From a virus, in IMG/VR virus record IMGVR_UViG_3300047668_000712, positions 1-31,937 of that record: a stretch of DNA of 31,937 nucleotides, one strand, 5' to 3'. The notes below the pieces were generated by a model, which was given only the letters and a program-made list of their open reading frames with translations, ran no database searches and was not told the DNA's origin. The translations under genes were made by a program, and so were the position numbers. This document shows, piece after piece, positions 20,809 to 27,556 of this stretch (position 1 is its first letter; every line of letters starts with the position of its first letter).

Positions 20809-21192
20809 ATGAACAGAGACAAATTATTAGACCTTTACAAAAAGTATGATTTATCAAAAGATGACGTATTTAAGCATCAGCATTATGTAATTATTACAAG
20901 ACAAGGAATTGACAAGATTCAGGGGGTTGAACAAATCGAAATTAAATACGAGGTAATTAAATGCGAATCTAGTTTTGCGGTATTTAAAGCAATTGCATCA
21001 AAAGGTGAAAAAAGAATTGAAACATTCGGTTCAGCATTAAAAGCACCAAATTATAAAGACGGAAATTGTAATAGTTGGTACGTTGCTGAAATGGCTGAAA
21101 AAAGAGCAATGAGCAGAGCAGTTTTAAAATTAACAGGATTCTATGAGCTAGGAGTTTTTGGCGAAGATGAATCAGATAGCTTTAAAAAATGA
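20809..21192 (+). CDS. Phage protein, possible ssDNA-annealing or recombination factor
   Basis: 127 aa. Segment AEMAEKRAMSRAVLKLTGFYELGVFGEDE (about 93-121, given here as motif only) resembles the Ala/Lys/Arg helix of single-strand annealing families such as Erf/Rad52-type proteins, but I cannot confirm it. Recombination fits the neighbourhood: SSB and the ATPase follow. The next small membrane gene starts inside its stop codon (ATGA). Confidence 0.45.
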   Translation: MNRDKLLDLYKKYDLSKDDVFKHQHYVIITRQGIDKIQGVEQIEIKYEVIKCESSFAVFKAIASKGEKRIETFGSALKAPNYKDGNCNSWYVAEMAEKRAMSRAVLKLTGFYELGVFGEDESDSFKK

Positions 21193-21308
21193 TTGAATCA
21201 ATAGGATGGTTTGCGGTAGCAATATTTACAATATATATTTCAAAAATAATAGCAAGAAAATTGTTTCCTGAAGATTGGAGAAATGACGATGATTTTTGGA
21301 TGAAGTAG
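21189..21308 (+). CDS. Small membrane peptide (39 aa)
   Basis: ATG overlaps the stop of the 20809 gene (ATGA). The 39-aa product has one membrane helix (WFAVAIFTIYISKIIA, about 7-22) followed by an Asp-rich C-terminus (EDWRNDDDFW). Coupled overlap plus a clean single-span design supports a real gene, of unknown role. Confidence 0.55.
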   Translation: MIESIGWFAVAIFTIYISKIIARKLFPEDWRNDDDFWMK

Positions 21309-21324
21309 GTAAAAATTACCTTCG
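21295..21324 (+). promoter_or_regulatory. Weak promoter candidate upstream of SSB
   Basis: TTTG (21295-21298), then 18 nt, then TACCTTCG (21317-21324), one mismatch from TANNTTTG. AATTAC/GTAATT around CTTC also forms a 6-bp hairpin over the -7 box. It is weaker than the other promoters and is listed because the SSB gene otherwise has a 74-nt leader with no other signal. Confidence 0.3.
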
Positions 21325-21382
21325 TAATTAGAACAAGAGTAAATAATTAAAAATAAATATTAACTAAATTAAATTTAAAATT

Positions 21383-21685
21383 ATGAGTACATTAATCAAT
21401 GCAAGTATTAGAGTTGACAGATTACCAAAAGAGAAATTCATCAAAGGAAAAGATGGAGCAGTTTATTACAACCTTACTATTTCAGTTCAAGACGATACGA
21501 GATATGGTAATAATGTTGCCTTTACAGATTCACAGACTAAAGAAGAAAGGGACGCTAAAGTCGCTAAAACTTACTTAGGTAACGGAAAGGTTGTTTGGAC
21601 AGACGGAGTTGTTAAATTGGCTGAAAAAGAGGTTAAAGAACAAGTGCTTGTTGGTGCAACCGAAGATGACGATATGCCATTTTAG
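21383..21685 (+). CDS. ssb: Single-stranded DNA-binding protein
   Basis: 100 aa. The acidic C-terminal tail ends in DDDMPF, the characteristic SSB tip that docks partner proteins. The N-terminal part has the strand pattern of a small OB fold (INASIRVDRLPKEKF, YYNLTISVQDD). It would coat single-stranded DNA during replication and recombination. It is shorter than cellular SSBs but typical for phages. A strong GGGGG/CCCCC terminator follows at 21696-21721. Confidence 0.8.
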   Translation: MSTLINASIRVDRLPKEKFIKGKDGAVYYNLTISVQDDTRYGNNVAFTDSQTKEERDAKVAKTYLGNGKVVWTDGVVKLAEKEVKEQVLVGATEDDDMPF

Positions 21686-21695
21686 TGAAAATTCA

Positions 21696-21721
21696 GGGGG
21701 CTTAAAAACCCCCTTTTTTTT
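21696..21721 (+). terminator. Strong terminator after ssb
   Basis: GGGGG (21696-21700) pairs with CCCCC (21709-21713) around an 8-nt loop and is followed by eight T residues. It is the strongest of the G/C cassette hairpins; the TTCAGGGGG context relates it to 200, 1401 and 24981, but the long T tract makes it a real intrinsic terminator. Confidence 0.85.
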
Positions 21722-21762
21722 ATTAATTAGTAAAACAGACAATCCCTATTAAAACAAAACAA

Positions 21763-22599
21763 ATGACAGAACAAGAAACAGAACATAATATGCTAATGCA
21801 GTTAATTGAAAAAGACTGTTATGTAGGTATAAAAGAAAAAATAGAATACCCACCCGTTTGCCTTTCAATGGGCGAAAAGGTTTTAAAATCTGACAAAGGA
21901 GATACAATATTACCAATACCGATTGGAACTTACGGTAATTTATCAGTTGTTACTGCTCCACCAAAAACAAAGAAAACATTTTTTATCTCACTATTAGCTT
22001 CGGTTTATTTAAGTGGCGATAATATTTATGGCGGTAAAATCAAAGGTCACAGAGGCGATGGTAGTTTAGTCCATTTTGATACAGAGCAAGGGCTTTGGCA
22101 TTGTCAAAAGGTGTTTAAAAGGCTGTACGATATGGATTCTACAATAGATTCAGAAAAATATCATACCTTTGGCTTAAGGTCTATTAATTATAAAACAAGG
22201 ATTGAGTTTATAGAATATTATTTATCACAAAAAATTAACAGACCATCATTGGTTATTATAGACGGTATTGCAGATTTGTGCTCAGATGCAAATAATATAC
22301 AAGAATCAAATGAAGTTGTGCAGAAATTAATGGAATGGAGCGCAAAATATAAGGTGCATATAATTAATGTAATACACCAAAATTTCGGAAGCACAAAATT
22401 AGGTACAGGACATTTAGGTTCGTTTTTAGAAAAGAAAGCGGAAACAGTTATAAGTTTAGAGGCTAATACAGTAAACAAAGAATGGGTAACTGTAAGATGT
22501 GGACGAAGCAGAGGTTATGCTTTTGAAAAATTTAGTTTTGAAGTAAACGAAAGAGGCTTACCGATAGTTGTAGGCAATTTGTACGACCCACTTGAATAG
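21763..22599 (+). CDS. RecA-like ATPase (RepA/AAA_25-type) with degenerate Walker A
   Basis: 278 aa. RecA-fold features in order: APPKTKKT (65-72) where a Walker A GxxxxGK(S/T) should be, with both Gly replaced; HFDTEQG (104-110), Walker B LVIID (163-167) with D167; HQNF (205-208); and GTGHLGSFLEKKAETVI near 214-230. This layout matches replication/recombination helicase-like ATPases of phages and plasmids. It may load or power replication. The missing glycines may still bind nucleotide, as in related families. AAACAAAACAAATG leader; the preceding terminator makes its own promoter likely but unseen. Confidence 0.7.
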   Translation: MTEQETEHNMLMQLIEKDCYVGIKEKIEYPPVCLSMGEKVLKSDKGDTILPIPIGTYGNLSVVTAPPKTKKTFFISLLASVYLSGDNIYGGKIKGHRGDGSLVHFDTEQGLWHCQKVFKRLYDMDSTIDSEKYHTFGLRSINYKTRIEFIEYYLSQKINRPSLVIIDGIADLCSDANNIQESNEVVQKLMEWSAKYKVHIINVIHQNFGSTKLGTGHLGSFLEKKAETVISLEANTVNKEWVTVRCGRSRGYAFEKFSFEVNERGLPIVVGNLYDPLE

Positions 22600-22601
22600 T
22601 T

Positions 22602-23108
22602 ATGAAAAATAAGATAATATTGATTGCGGAAAAAAATGAAATTTGGATTGACATAGTGCAGTCATTTGGTTGTACTAAGGAGACCGCAGAAGATATTGTG
22701 CAGGAAATGTATATAAAAATACAGAAAACACTTAAAAACGGTGTTGCTGTTGATATTATGTACAATGGTGAAGAAATCAATTACTATTATATATTTAAAT
22801 GTTTAAATTCTATTTTCATAGATTTAAAAAGGCGAGAAAAAAACAGAACAATGGTATCAATAGAGGATTACGAAAAATTAGGTGTGAAATGGGGCTTAGA
22901 CCTTGAGGTTGATTTTGAACAAGCATATAGTAAAATGCAGATTGAACTTAAAAAAATGTATTGGTACGACAGAAAAGTTTTTGAAATAATAAATTCAGGT
23001 GAAAGTATTGCAGAATTATCTAGACAATCAGACATTCCGTATTATTCACTTTATAATACATATCATAAAGTAAAGGATAAACTAAAAAAAATTTACAATG
23101 AGATTTGA
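22602..23108 (+). CDS. Sigma-70-like transcription factor (putative)
   Basis: 168 aa. Residues 18-42 (IVQSFGCTKETAEDIVQEMYIKI) resemble sigma region 2 (core binding), residues 60-82 the 2.3/2.4 end (YYYIFKCLNSIFIDLKRRE), and residues 124-164 a region-4 type helix-turn-helix (KVFEIINSGESIAELSRQSDIPYYSLYNTYHKVKDKL). Regions 1, 3 and most of 2 are missing or short, so it is an ECF-like or reduced sigma. Co-translated with the ATPase gene (2-nt gap) and overlapping the next start. It is the best phage candidate for recognising the late element ACGTTATATA. Another HTH regulator is the alternative. Confidence 0.6.
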   Translation: MKNKIILIAEKNEIWIDIVQSFGCTKETAEDIVQEMYIKIQKTLKNGVAVDIMYNGEEINYYYIFKCLNSIFIDLKRREKNRTMVSIEDYEKLGVKWGLDLEVDFEQAYSKMQIELKKMYWYDRKVFEIINSGESIAELSRQSDIPYYSLYNTYHKVKDKLKKIYNEI

Positions 23109-23514
23109 AAGCAGTAATGATATACAAAGAGAACAGAAAGCAATAAGATTGTTTACAGAACAGTTTAATGGCGGATTTATTAAGTTGGGCGAGAATGATG
23201 TAGATTTTACAATAGTCACTAAGGACGGTACTGTAATCGCTTATGCAGAGGTTAAAGGTAGGAATAGAAAAATAAAAGATGCATTCCCTTTACCCGTTGC
23301 TGCTCGTAAAGTGGTTAAACTAATGGACAAGTGTAAAGAGGTAGAACCCGTTATGATTTGGGCTTGTTTGGATGGAATTATATACGGAAAGATTAAACAG
23401 CTTGGAGGCGTCTTAAAAATAGGTGGCAGGAAACCAAGAGAACACGCTTCAAACGATATTGAAGCAATGGTTTATTATTATGAAACAGCAGATTTAAAAA
23501 AAATAACATATTAA
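23098..23514 (+). CDS. PD-(D/E)XK-like nuclease (putative)
   Basis: 138 aa. VDF with D36, followed after 14 residues by EVK (E51, K53) in AYAEVKGRN, matches the PD-(D/E)XK active-site spacing of phage Holliday-junction resolvase-like and VRR-NUC-like nucleases. The start overlaps the sigma-like gene, so the two are co-translated. It may resolve or trim replication intermediates. Beyond the core motif there is no family assignment. Confidence 0.55.
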   Translation: MRFESSNDIQREQKAIRLFTEQFNGGFIKLGENDVDFTIVTKDGTVIAYAEVKGRNRKIKDAFPLPVAARKVVKLMDKCKEVEPVMIWACLDGIIYGKIKQLGGVLKIGGRKPREHASNDIEAMVYYYETADLKKITY

Positions 23515-23525
23515 AAAAATAAAAA

Positions 23526-23801
23526 ATGGCAACAATTATGAGAAACATACAAGGTGGTATTGAAACATTAAAAGAAATATCAGGTAACTTTTTAGAAGAA
23601 ATTAAAACGGAAATACCAAAAGACAAAATTGTAGAAGATTTAAAACGAGAATTTGACATACGTAGCTGTATTGGTATTAATAAATACAAAACAACTCTAC
23701 AAGACAATAATTCAGATGACTTTTTACAACATCTAAAGGAGGAATTAATGGATGCAGCATTGTATATTCAAAAAATTCAATCTCAAAACTTAAATAAATA
23801 A
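23526..23801 (+). CDS. MazG-like small helical protein
   Basis: 91 aa, helical, with KYKTTLQDNNSDDFL (about 53-67) followed by HLKEELMDAALYIQKI (about 69-84). EE..D in KEELMD resembles the metal-binding EExxD helix of all-alpha MazG-type NTP pyrophosphohydrolases, which would control nucleotide pools. The match is short, so it may be only a helical phage protein. It starts 12 nt after the nuclease gene. Confidence 0.45.
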   Translation: MATIMRNIQGGIETLKEISGNFLEEIKTEIPKDKIVEDLKREFDIRSCIGINKYKTTLQDNNSDDFLQHLKEELMDAALYIQKIQSQNLNK

Positions 23802-23803
23802 TT

Positions 23804-23950
23804 ATGAAATTAGGAGACATTATTTTTTATATAACAAAATATACGGGTATCAAATGGATGGTTGACAAATATCATAAATACAAAGGAACGAAATGCAAAT
23901 GCCCTGAAAGACGAGAGGCTTTAAATAACATAAAAATTCAAAGATGGTAA
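23804..23950 (+). CDS. Small Cys-Cys basic protein (48 aa)
   Basis: 48 aa, basic, with CKCP at 31-34 and a Lys/Tyr-rich middle. The ATG is two bases after the previous stop and the frame overlaps the next gene by 7 nt. Single CxC would allow metal contact only in a dimer; function unknown. Confidence 0.55.
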   Translation: MKLGDIIFYITKYTGIKWMVDKYHKYKGTKCKCPERREALNNIKIQRW

Positions 23951-24165
23951 CAGATAATAAATTTGACGAATATGATTACAAAGATTGGGGCTTTTTCAGA
24001 ATGGGTACAAACGATGTCATATCCGCAGCAGAATTTGAGTTGGTGTGCCAATTACACTCAAAATATCACCAACACGGTTATTACAAACCTTGTACCTGCA
24101 ACCCAAAAATAATAAGACAATGGATTAAAGATTTAAACGTTATCTTTGAGAATGGGAATAAGTAA
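23944..24165 (+). CDS. Small aromatic/His-rich protein (73 aa)
   Basis: 73 aa; HSKYHQHGYYKPCTCNPKI (about 38-56) gives His and CxC residues that could bind metal. It overlaps both neighbours by a few nt, so coupled translation is likely. No known family recognised. Such His/Cys segments are seen in small phage DNA-processing proteins, but no specific claim is possible. Confidence 0.6.
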   Translation: MVTDNKFDEYDYKDWGFFRMGTNDVISAAEFELVCQLHSKYHQHGYYKPCTCNPKIIRQWIKDLNVIFENGNK

Positions 24166-24568
24166 AATAAAGAAGTTAGAACAGGCGGTTGTTACAGTAT
24201 TGAATTTTGATGGTTGGGATTTAAAAATTCCTGAAGATAATTTTTCAAGATATGATGCCTATGGCACAACTCCAAAAGGTAAAAAGTGCGTAATTGAAAT
24301 GAAATTCAGAAATAAGCATTACGAAGATAAAATGCTTGAAAAAGATAAATACGATGCATTGATGGCTTTAGACGATGACATTGTAAAAATTTATTTTGTA
24401 GCAGATACGAAAGGAAACTTTATGTATTGGCTAAATACTTTAAAGATGCCTGAAACGGTTAAAAAATATTGCCCTGACACTACAATGTGGACAAAGAAAA
24501 GGTTGCTTAAAGATGTTTATTTACTTCAGGAAAAATATGCAAGTGTAATTAATTTCAATAAAAATTAA
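24152..24568 (+). CDS. PD-(D/E)XK-like nuclease-fold protein, second
   Basis: 138 aa from the ATG at 24152; a TTG six bases upstream is an alternative start. YDAYG with D35, then VIEMKF with E49 and K51, gives the D...ExK spacing of PD-(D/E)XK enzymes. Aromatic-rich ends. Overlaps the 23944 gene by 14 nt. Two such genes within 1.5 kb suggest separate nuclease roles or old duplication, although the sequences are not similar outside the motif. Followed by the composite promoter at 24575. Confidence 0.55.
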   Translation: MGISKIKKLEQAVVTVLNFDGWDLKIPEDNFSRYDAYGTTPKGKKCVIEMKFRNKHYEDKMLEKDKYDALMALDDDIVKIYFVADTKGNFMYWLNTLKMPETVKKYCPDTTMWTKKRLLKDVYLLQEKYASVINFNKN

Positions 24569-24574
24569 AAAAAT

Positions 24575-24636
24575 CTTATAAAATACTTTGTGGATAACTT
24601 TATTTGTTTTATATTTGAATGTTGGCAATTAAGTCA
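24575..24636 (+). promoter_or_regulatory. Composite early promoter, copy 2, with exact DnaA box
   Basis: CTTAT-N14-ATAAC frame (24575-24598); TTTG (24587-24590), 19 nt, TATATTTG (24610-24617); TGGCAATTAAGTCA at 24623-24636, 5 nt after the -7 box as in copies 1 and 3. TGTGGATAA (24589-24597), the exact reverse complement of the consensus DnaA box TTATCCACA, overlaps the -33 box. This element serves the gene at 24657 and perhaps the following small genes. Confidence 0.85.
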
Positions 24637-24656
24637 CACTTTAAAAATAGAATATT

Positions 24657-24971
24657 TTGGAAAATTTAAAAGAATTATTAGGAATTTTAAAAGTAGGTGG
24701 TACATTAACTTTTACACACAAAAGCTCATTAGGATTAGGAGACCCTGAATTGTATGTAATTAGAAAATTTAATGAAGGTTCAGGCGAAAGGGGTGCTATT
24801 GATTCAGGTTTTTCAGTTTGTAGATATGATAACTCAGAGGGAGCGATGAATACTAGGTCAATTTCAAGGGGTTACTTAAACCTTTACACTTTTGATATGT
24901 TTGATAATCTAATCACCACAAGAATAATTGTAAGGGATATGACATTGGTTGCAGTAGATGTTGAAGAATAA
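24657..24971 (+). CDS. Early-type protein with TTG start (104 aa)
   Basis: 104 aa beginning ENLKELLGILKVGG after a TTG start (24657); no in-frame ATG is near, and ATT at 24654 is the only other alternative. The leader has AGAATA (24648-24653), a variant of the AGAACA box. Mixed beta/helix with a Gly/Ser-rich middle. First gene behind the composite promoter with DnaA box. Followed by the G/C hairpin cassette (24981). Confidence 0.65.
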   Translation: MENLKELLGILKVGGTLTFTHKSSLGLGDPELYVIRKFNEGSGERGAIDSGFSVCRYDNSEGAMNTRSISRGYLNLYTFDMFDNLITTRIIVRDMTLVAVDVEE

Positions 24972-24980
24972 TAATAATCA

Positions 24981-25000
24981 GGGGTTTAAAAGCCCCTTTT
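24981..25000 (+). terminator. GGGG/CCCC hairpin with TTTT, third cassette copy
   Basis: GGGG (24981-24984) pairs with CCCC (24993-24996) around an 8-nt TTTAAAAG loop; TTTT follows. AATAATAATCA precedes it just after a stop codon, as at 1401. An AGAACA box (25007-25012) then leads to the ATG at 25015. Probably leaky, because the next gene has no separate promoter. Confidence 0.55.
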
Positions 25001-25014
25001 AAAAACAGAACATT

Positions 25015-25191
25015 ATGTTAGAAAAGTATAAACAAAATTTAAGAATAGACGGAGACAAAGTTTGGAGTTATACAACTCACGTTGCAACAATTTCAGGTTC
25101 AAAATTATTTCAACTAGGTTATTGGAGTATGACTACTCAAAAGCATATCAACTATGTTGCAAATCAATTAGATTTAGACCTAGTAAAATAA
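25015..25191 (+). CDS. Small early-type protein (58 aa)
   Basis: 58 aa; AGAACA box two bases before the ATG. Mostly soluble with aromatic residues (KVWSYTTHVATISGSKLFQL). Stop overlaps the next start (TAATG). An overlapping frame starting inside it is rejected in favour of this frame, which has the leader box. No family recognised. Confidence 0.6.
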   Translation: MLEKYKQNLRIDGDKVWSYTTHVATISGSKLFQLGYWSMTTQKHINYVANQLDLDLVK

Positions 25192-25367
25192 TGAGAGGCA
25201 ATTATAATATGCGGATTTCTGAAATGAAAACGGGCGGATTAAAAATTAGAATTGAAAACCTAAAAACAGAAAAAGTTGCAGTATTTGAGGCAAGTAAAAA
25301 AGCAATATTAAATGGAAAATTATTTTTTTGGAAATTTAGTTTTGCTATAAATAAAACCCTAGCCTAA
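25191..25367 (+). CDS. Small basic early-type protein (58 aa)
   Basis: 58 aa, basic, beginning MRGNYNMRISEMKTGGLKIR. I place the start at the ATG overlapping the upstream stop (TAATG), not at the TTG near 25062, which would overlap the whole previous gene. The next gene overlaps its stop in the same way. Strand-forming N-terminal half; role unknown. Confidence 0.6.
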   Translation: MRGNYNMRISEMKTGGLKIRIENLKTEKVAVFEASKKAILNGKLFFWKFSFAINKTLA

Positions 25368-25516
25368 TGAAAATAAATGATGCATTATGGAGCGAGGTTA
25401 AAAAAAGAATAGAAAAACATATTCAGGACGATGAAAATATTACTGATGTGAATATAAAATTAAACATCAAAGAATCAATAGAAAGGAATTATTTACAAAT
25501 CAATTTAACAATTTAA
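25367..25516 (+). CDS. Small early-type protein (49 aa)
   Basis: 49 aa, a Lys/Glu/Ile/Asn-rich helix followed by a short strand (NYLQINLTI). Starts in the stop codon of the upstream gene (TAATG), 10 nt before the next start. Function unknown. Confidence 0.55.
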   Translation: MKINDALWSEVKKRIEKHIQDDENITDVNIKLNIKESIERNYLQINLTI

Positions 25517-25526
25517 AACAGAACAA

Positions 25527-25790
25527 ATGAGAAACAGAATTATATTAAAAGATGACATAAGCATATTAGGTGACAGGACTGTAAGCGGATTTAACTTTGA
25601 TTGGGATGCAGAAGATATGGAATACAGTTGCAGGGGGACGGTTTACTATGATGATGACCACGATGAAATGTGCGACCCAAGATTAGAGGATGCAGCAATG
25701 GAACTAGAAAACCAATTAGAAGACAGAGGTTTTATTACAAGTTACGAGGCAGGCGAAAAGGGATGGGTTTATATTAGAATACACGATTAA
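25527..25790 (+). CDS. Acidic small protein (87 aa)
   Basis: 87 aa and strongly acidic, with a DDDHDE run near 42-47. The AGAACA box (25520-25525) ends one base before its ATG. Acidic small early proteins in phages are sometimes DNA mimics that block host enzymes, but no motif supports that here beyond composition. Its stop overlaps the next start (TTAATGG). Confidence 0.65.
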   Translation: MRNRIILKDDISILGDRTVSGFNFDWDAEDMEYSCRGTVYYDDDHDEMCDPRLEDAAMELENQLEDRGFITSYEAGEKGWVYIRIHD

Positions 25791-26023
25791 TGGAAACACA
25801 AAGAAAAAAGATTTTAGAAGCAAAAGAGTTTTTAGAATCACAAGGATATTCCGCAATGTTTTTATGGCATACAGATGACGTTTGCAATAATTATGATGTA
25901 GACCAAGACGAGGCTTTAAATATCTTAGAAGATGCATTGCAGTCAGGATATATAACCTCACAGATTTTTGAAGCAATTGATGTTATAGCAGAAATAAATG
26001 GACATAAACCTAAAAATGAATAA
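25790..26023 (+). CDS. Small conserved-type phage protein (77 aa)
   Basis: 77 aa with a helix-rich N-terminus and the segment LWHTDDVCNNYDVDQDEALNILEDAL (about 24-49, given as motif); this pattern of LWHxDDV...Y...DEAL resembles a widespread small phage protein family of unknown function. It overlaps the previous stop by one base and precedes 26025. No enzymatic motif. Confidence 0.65.
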   Translation: METQRKKILEAKEFLESQGYSAMFLWHTDDVCNNYDVDQDEALNILEDALQSGYITSQIFEAIDVIAEINGHKPKNE

Positions 26024-26024
26024 A

Positions 26025-26330
26025 ATGAATTTACAAGAACAATCAGAACAAGAAAGAATAATTCAGAACACAAAAGAATTAAACGAAAGAATAGACCACT
26101 TAGAAAAAAGGTTACACGATGCATTACATCATACATACGTTGGAGAAACTTATGATTTATATGCAATGAATGGAGAATTACATATTACTTATCGGGGTGG
26201 AGAAAGAGAACTGACAATGTGTACTGAATCCCTTTTTAAGGACTTACCTTTCATTATTGACCAAGTTTGTAAGGAACAGAAGAAGATGAATAAAATGTAC
26301 CTTAAACAGATTAAAAATACCTTAAAATAA
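26025..26330 (+). CDS. Small phage protein with coiled-coil N-terminus (101 aa)
   Basis: 101 aa from the ATG at 26025, one base after the upstream stop; earlier ATGs at 25998 and 26016 would overlap that gene more. Helical, Glu/Gln/Arg-rich N-terminus (about 1-40, heptad-like HLEKRLHDAL), then a compact beta-like segment (YGEL...TYRGGERELTM) and a basic end. The next gene starts within its stop codon. Confidence 0.6.
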   Translation: MNLQEQSEQERIIQNTKELNERIDHLEKRLHDALHHTYVGETYDLYAMNGELHITYRGGERELTMCTESLFKDLPFIIDQVCKEQKKMNKMYLKQIKNTLK

Positions 26331-27043
26331 TGATTTTACTTGTAGATGCAGACAGCTTGATATTTGCAAGTTGTTATAAAAAAAGGGAAACCCCTGAAGA
26401 TGAAAAATATTATACAGATATATTAGATTCAAAAAAGAAATTTTACAATCAATATATGCAAATAATTAATCATTTAGAAACAATGTACCCCATTGACAGG
26501 GTGATAACGTTTAGCGGTTCTTTAGGGAACTTTAGGAAGCTAATAACTAAGAAGTATAAAGCTAACAGAAGTGATGACCTTAGACCTCCGCTTTTAGGTG
26601 AAATGCATCAACACGTAAAAGAACATTACGATAGTGTTTTTGGCTATGGAATTGAAACTGACGATATGGTTGCAAGATATTGGAAACAACTTTCTACCGA
26701 GTTTGGCAGAAATGACGTAATGATTGTTTCGATTGATAAAGACTATAAACAGTTTCCTTGTTTGATGTATAATTACCATTATAAACATAAAGAAGTTTTA
26801 GACATTTCAGAAGACGAGGCAAGATATAATTTCTATGAGCAAATGATTGCAGGAGACACAGCAGATAATGTAAATTATTTTAAAGGTAAAGGTAAAAAAT
26901 TTGCTGAAAAATACTTTGCAGACTGTCATTCTGAATATTCATATACCAAAAAATTATATCAATTATTTAAAGAAAAATACAAATCAAAAGCAAAAGAAAA
27001 ATATTCTGAATGCTATAATTTATTGAAACTAAGAACTGATTAA
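26330..27043 (+). CDS. FEN-type 5'-3' exonuclease
   Basis: 237 aa, a phage FEN/T7 gp6-like 5'-3' exonuclease or flap endonuclease. Visible motifs: VDADSL with D6 and D8; an Arg/Lys-rich KANR segment near 77-80; IETDDMVA with E109, D111 and D112; SIDKDYKQ with D136 and D138; and AGDTADNV with D176 and D179. The Asp/Glu clusters are metal ligands of this family, which trims 5' flaps during replication and degrades host DNA. Starts with the previous stop codon (TAATG) and is followed one base later by the DnaA-like gene. Confidence 0.8.
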   Translation: MILLVDADSLIFASCYKKRETPEDEKYYTDILDSKKKFYNQYMQIINHLETMYPIDRVITFSGSLGNFRKLITKKYKANRSDDLRPPLLGEMHQHVKEHYDSVFGYGIETDDMVARYWKQLSTEFGRNDVMIVSIDKDYKQFPCLMYNYHYKHKEVLDISEDEARYNFYEQMIAGDTADNVNYFKGKGKKFAEKYFADCHSEYSYTKKLYQLFKEKYKSKAKEKYSECYNLLKLRTD

Positions 27044-27044
27044 A

Positions 27045-27554
27045 ATGATAAACATAAGACCTGAAGAAATAGTAAGAAAAATAACAAACTTATCAGGGTA
27101 CGACCCCTATGAGAATACGAGAAAAAGAAACCAAGTAGAAGTTAGGGCTTTGGCTTGTTATCTAATGAGAGAAAAGCTAAATATGAGGTGGACGAATATT
27201 ACTAAAGTTTTTGAAGATAATGGCAAACAGATGCATCACGCTTCTGCTATCCATTTGGTAAAGAACTATAAATTCTATAAATTAGCAAATAAAGATTTAC
27301 AAAAATATGAAGATTCTTTTAATTTTTTACAGGGATTGGATTACGAAGAAGTAAATAGGATAAGCTATTTAGAAGATAAACTATCAGAATTGCAAGATAA
27401 ATATGACACGCTTGAAGAAAATTTACAACATCCATTAGTGAAATTGGTTTCAGATATTACAGATGAAAAAAACAAGTGGGAATTAGCAGACCAAATTGTA
27501 ATTGTAAAAAAATCGTGGGCTTGGAAAAATAAAACTAATTTAAACGTTATATAG
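27045..27554 (+). CDS. DnaA domain IV-like DNA-binding protein
   Basis: 169 aa. Residues about 25-72 match the pattern of DnaA domain IV (DNA-box-binding HTH): KRNQVEVRALACYLMREKLNM then WTNITKVFEDNGKQMHHASAIH, where the DHTTV-like signature is HHASAIH (64-70). DnaA domains I-III (AAA+ ATPase) are absent, and a helical C-terminal part (90-168) follows. It would bind DnaA-box-like sites without melting an origin. Its targets may be the exact DnaA boxes at 24589 and 31749. Last codons of this gene contain the late element for the next gene. Confidence 0.65.
   Translation: MINIRPEEIVRKITNLSGYDPYENTRKRNQVEVRALACYLMREKLNMRWTNITKVFEDNGKQMHHASAIHLVKNYKFYKLANKDLQKYEDSFNFLQGLDYEEVNRISYLEDKLSELQDKYDTLEENLQHPLVKLVSDITDEKNKWELADQIVIVKKSWAWKNKTNLNVI
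27544..27553 (+). promoter_or_regulatory. Late-type element ACGTTATATA, copy 5
   Basis: This copy lies in the last codons of the DnaA-like gene (Asn-Val-Ile-stop) and ends 3 nt before the ATG at 27557. It would start the ParB-methyltransferase-glycosyltransferase-terminase operon, consistent with late packaging genes. Confidence 0.55.
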
Positions 27555-27556
27555 AT

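Noticed and set aside
25062-25190. Upstream extension of the 25191 gene to a TTG at 25062
   Set aside because: It would overlap nearly all of the 25015 gene, which has an AGAACA leader and a TAATG overlap with the next start; the ATG at 25191 explains the spacing.
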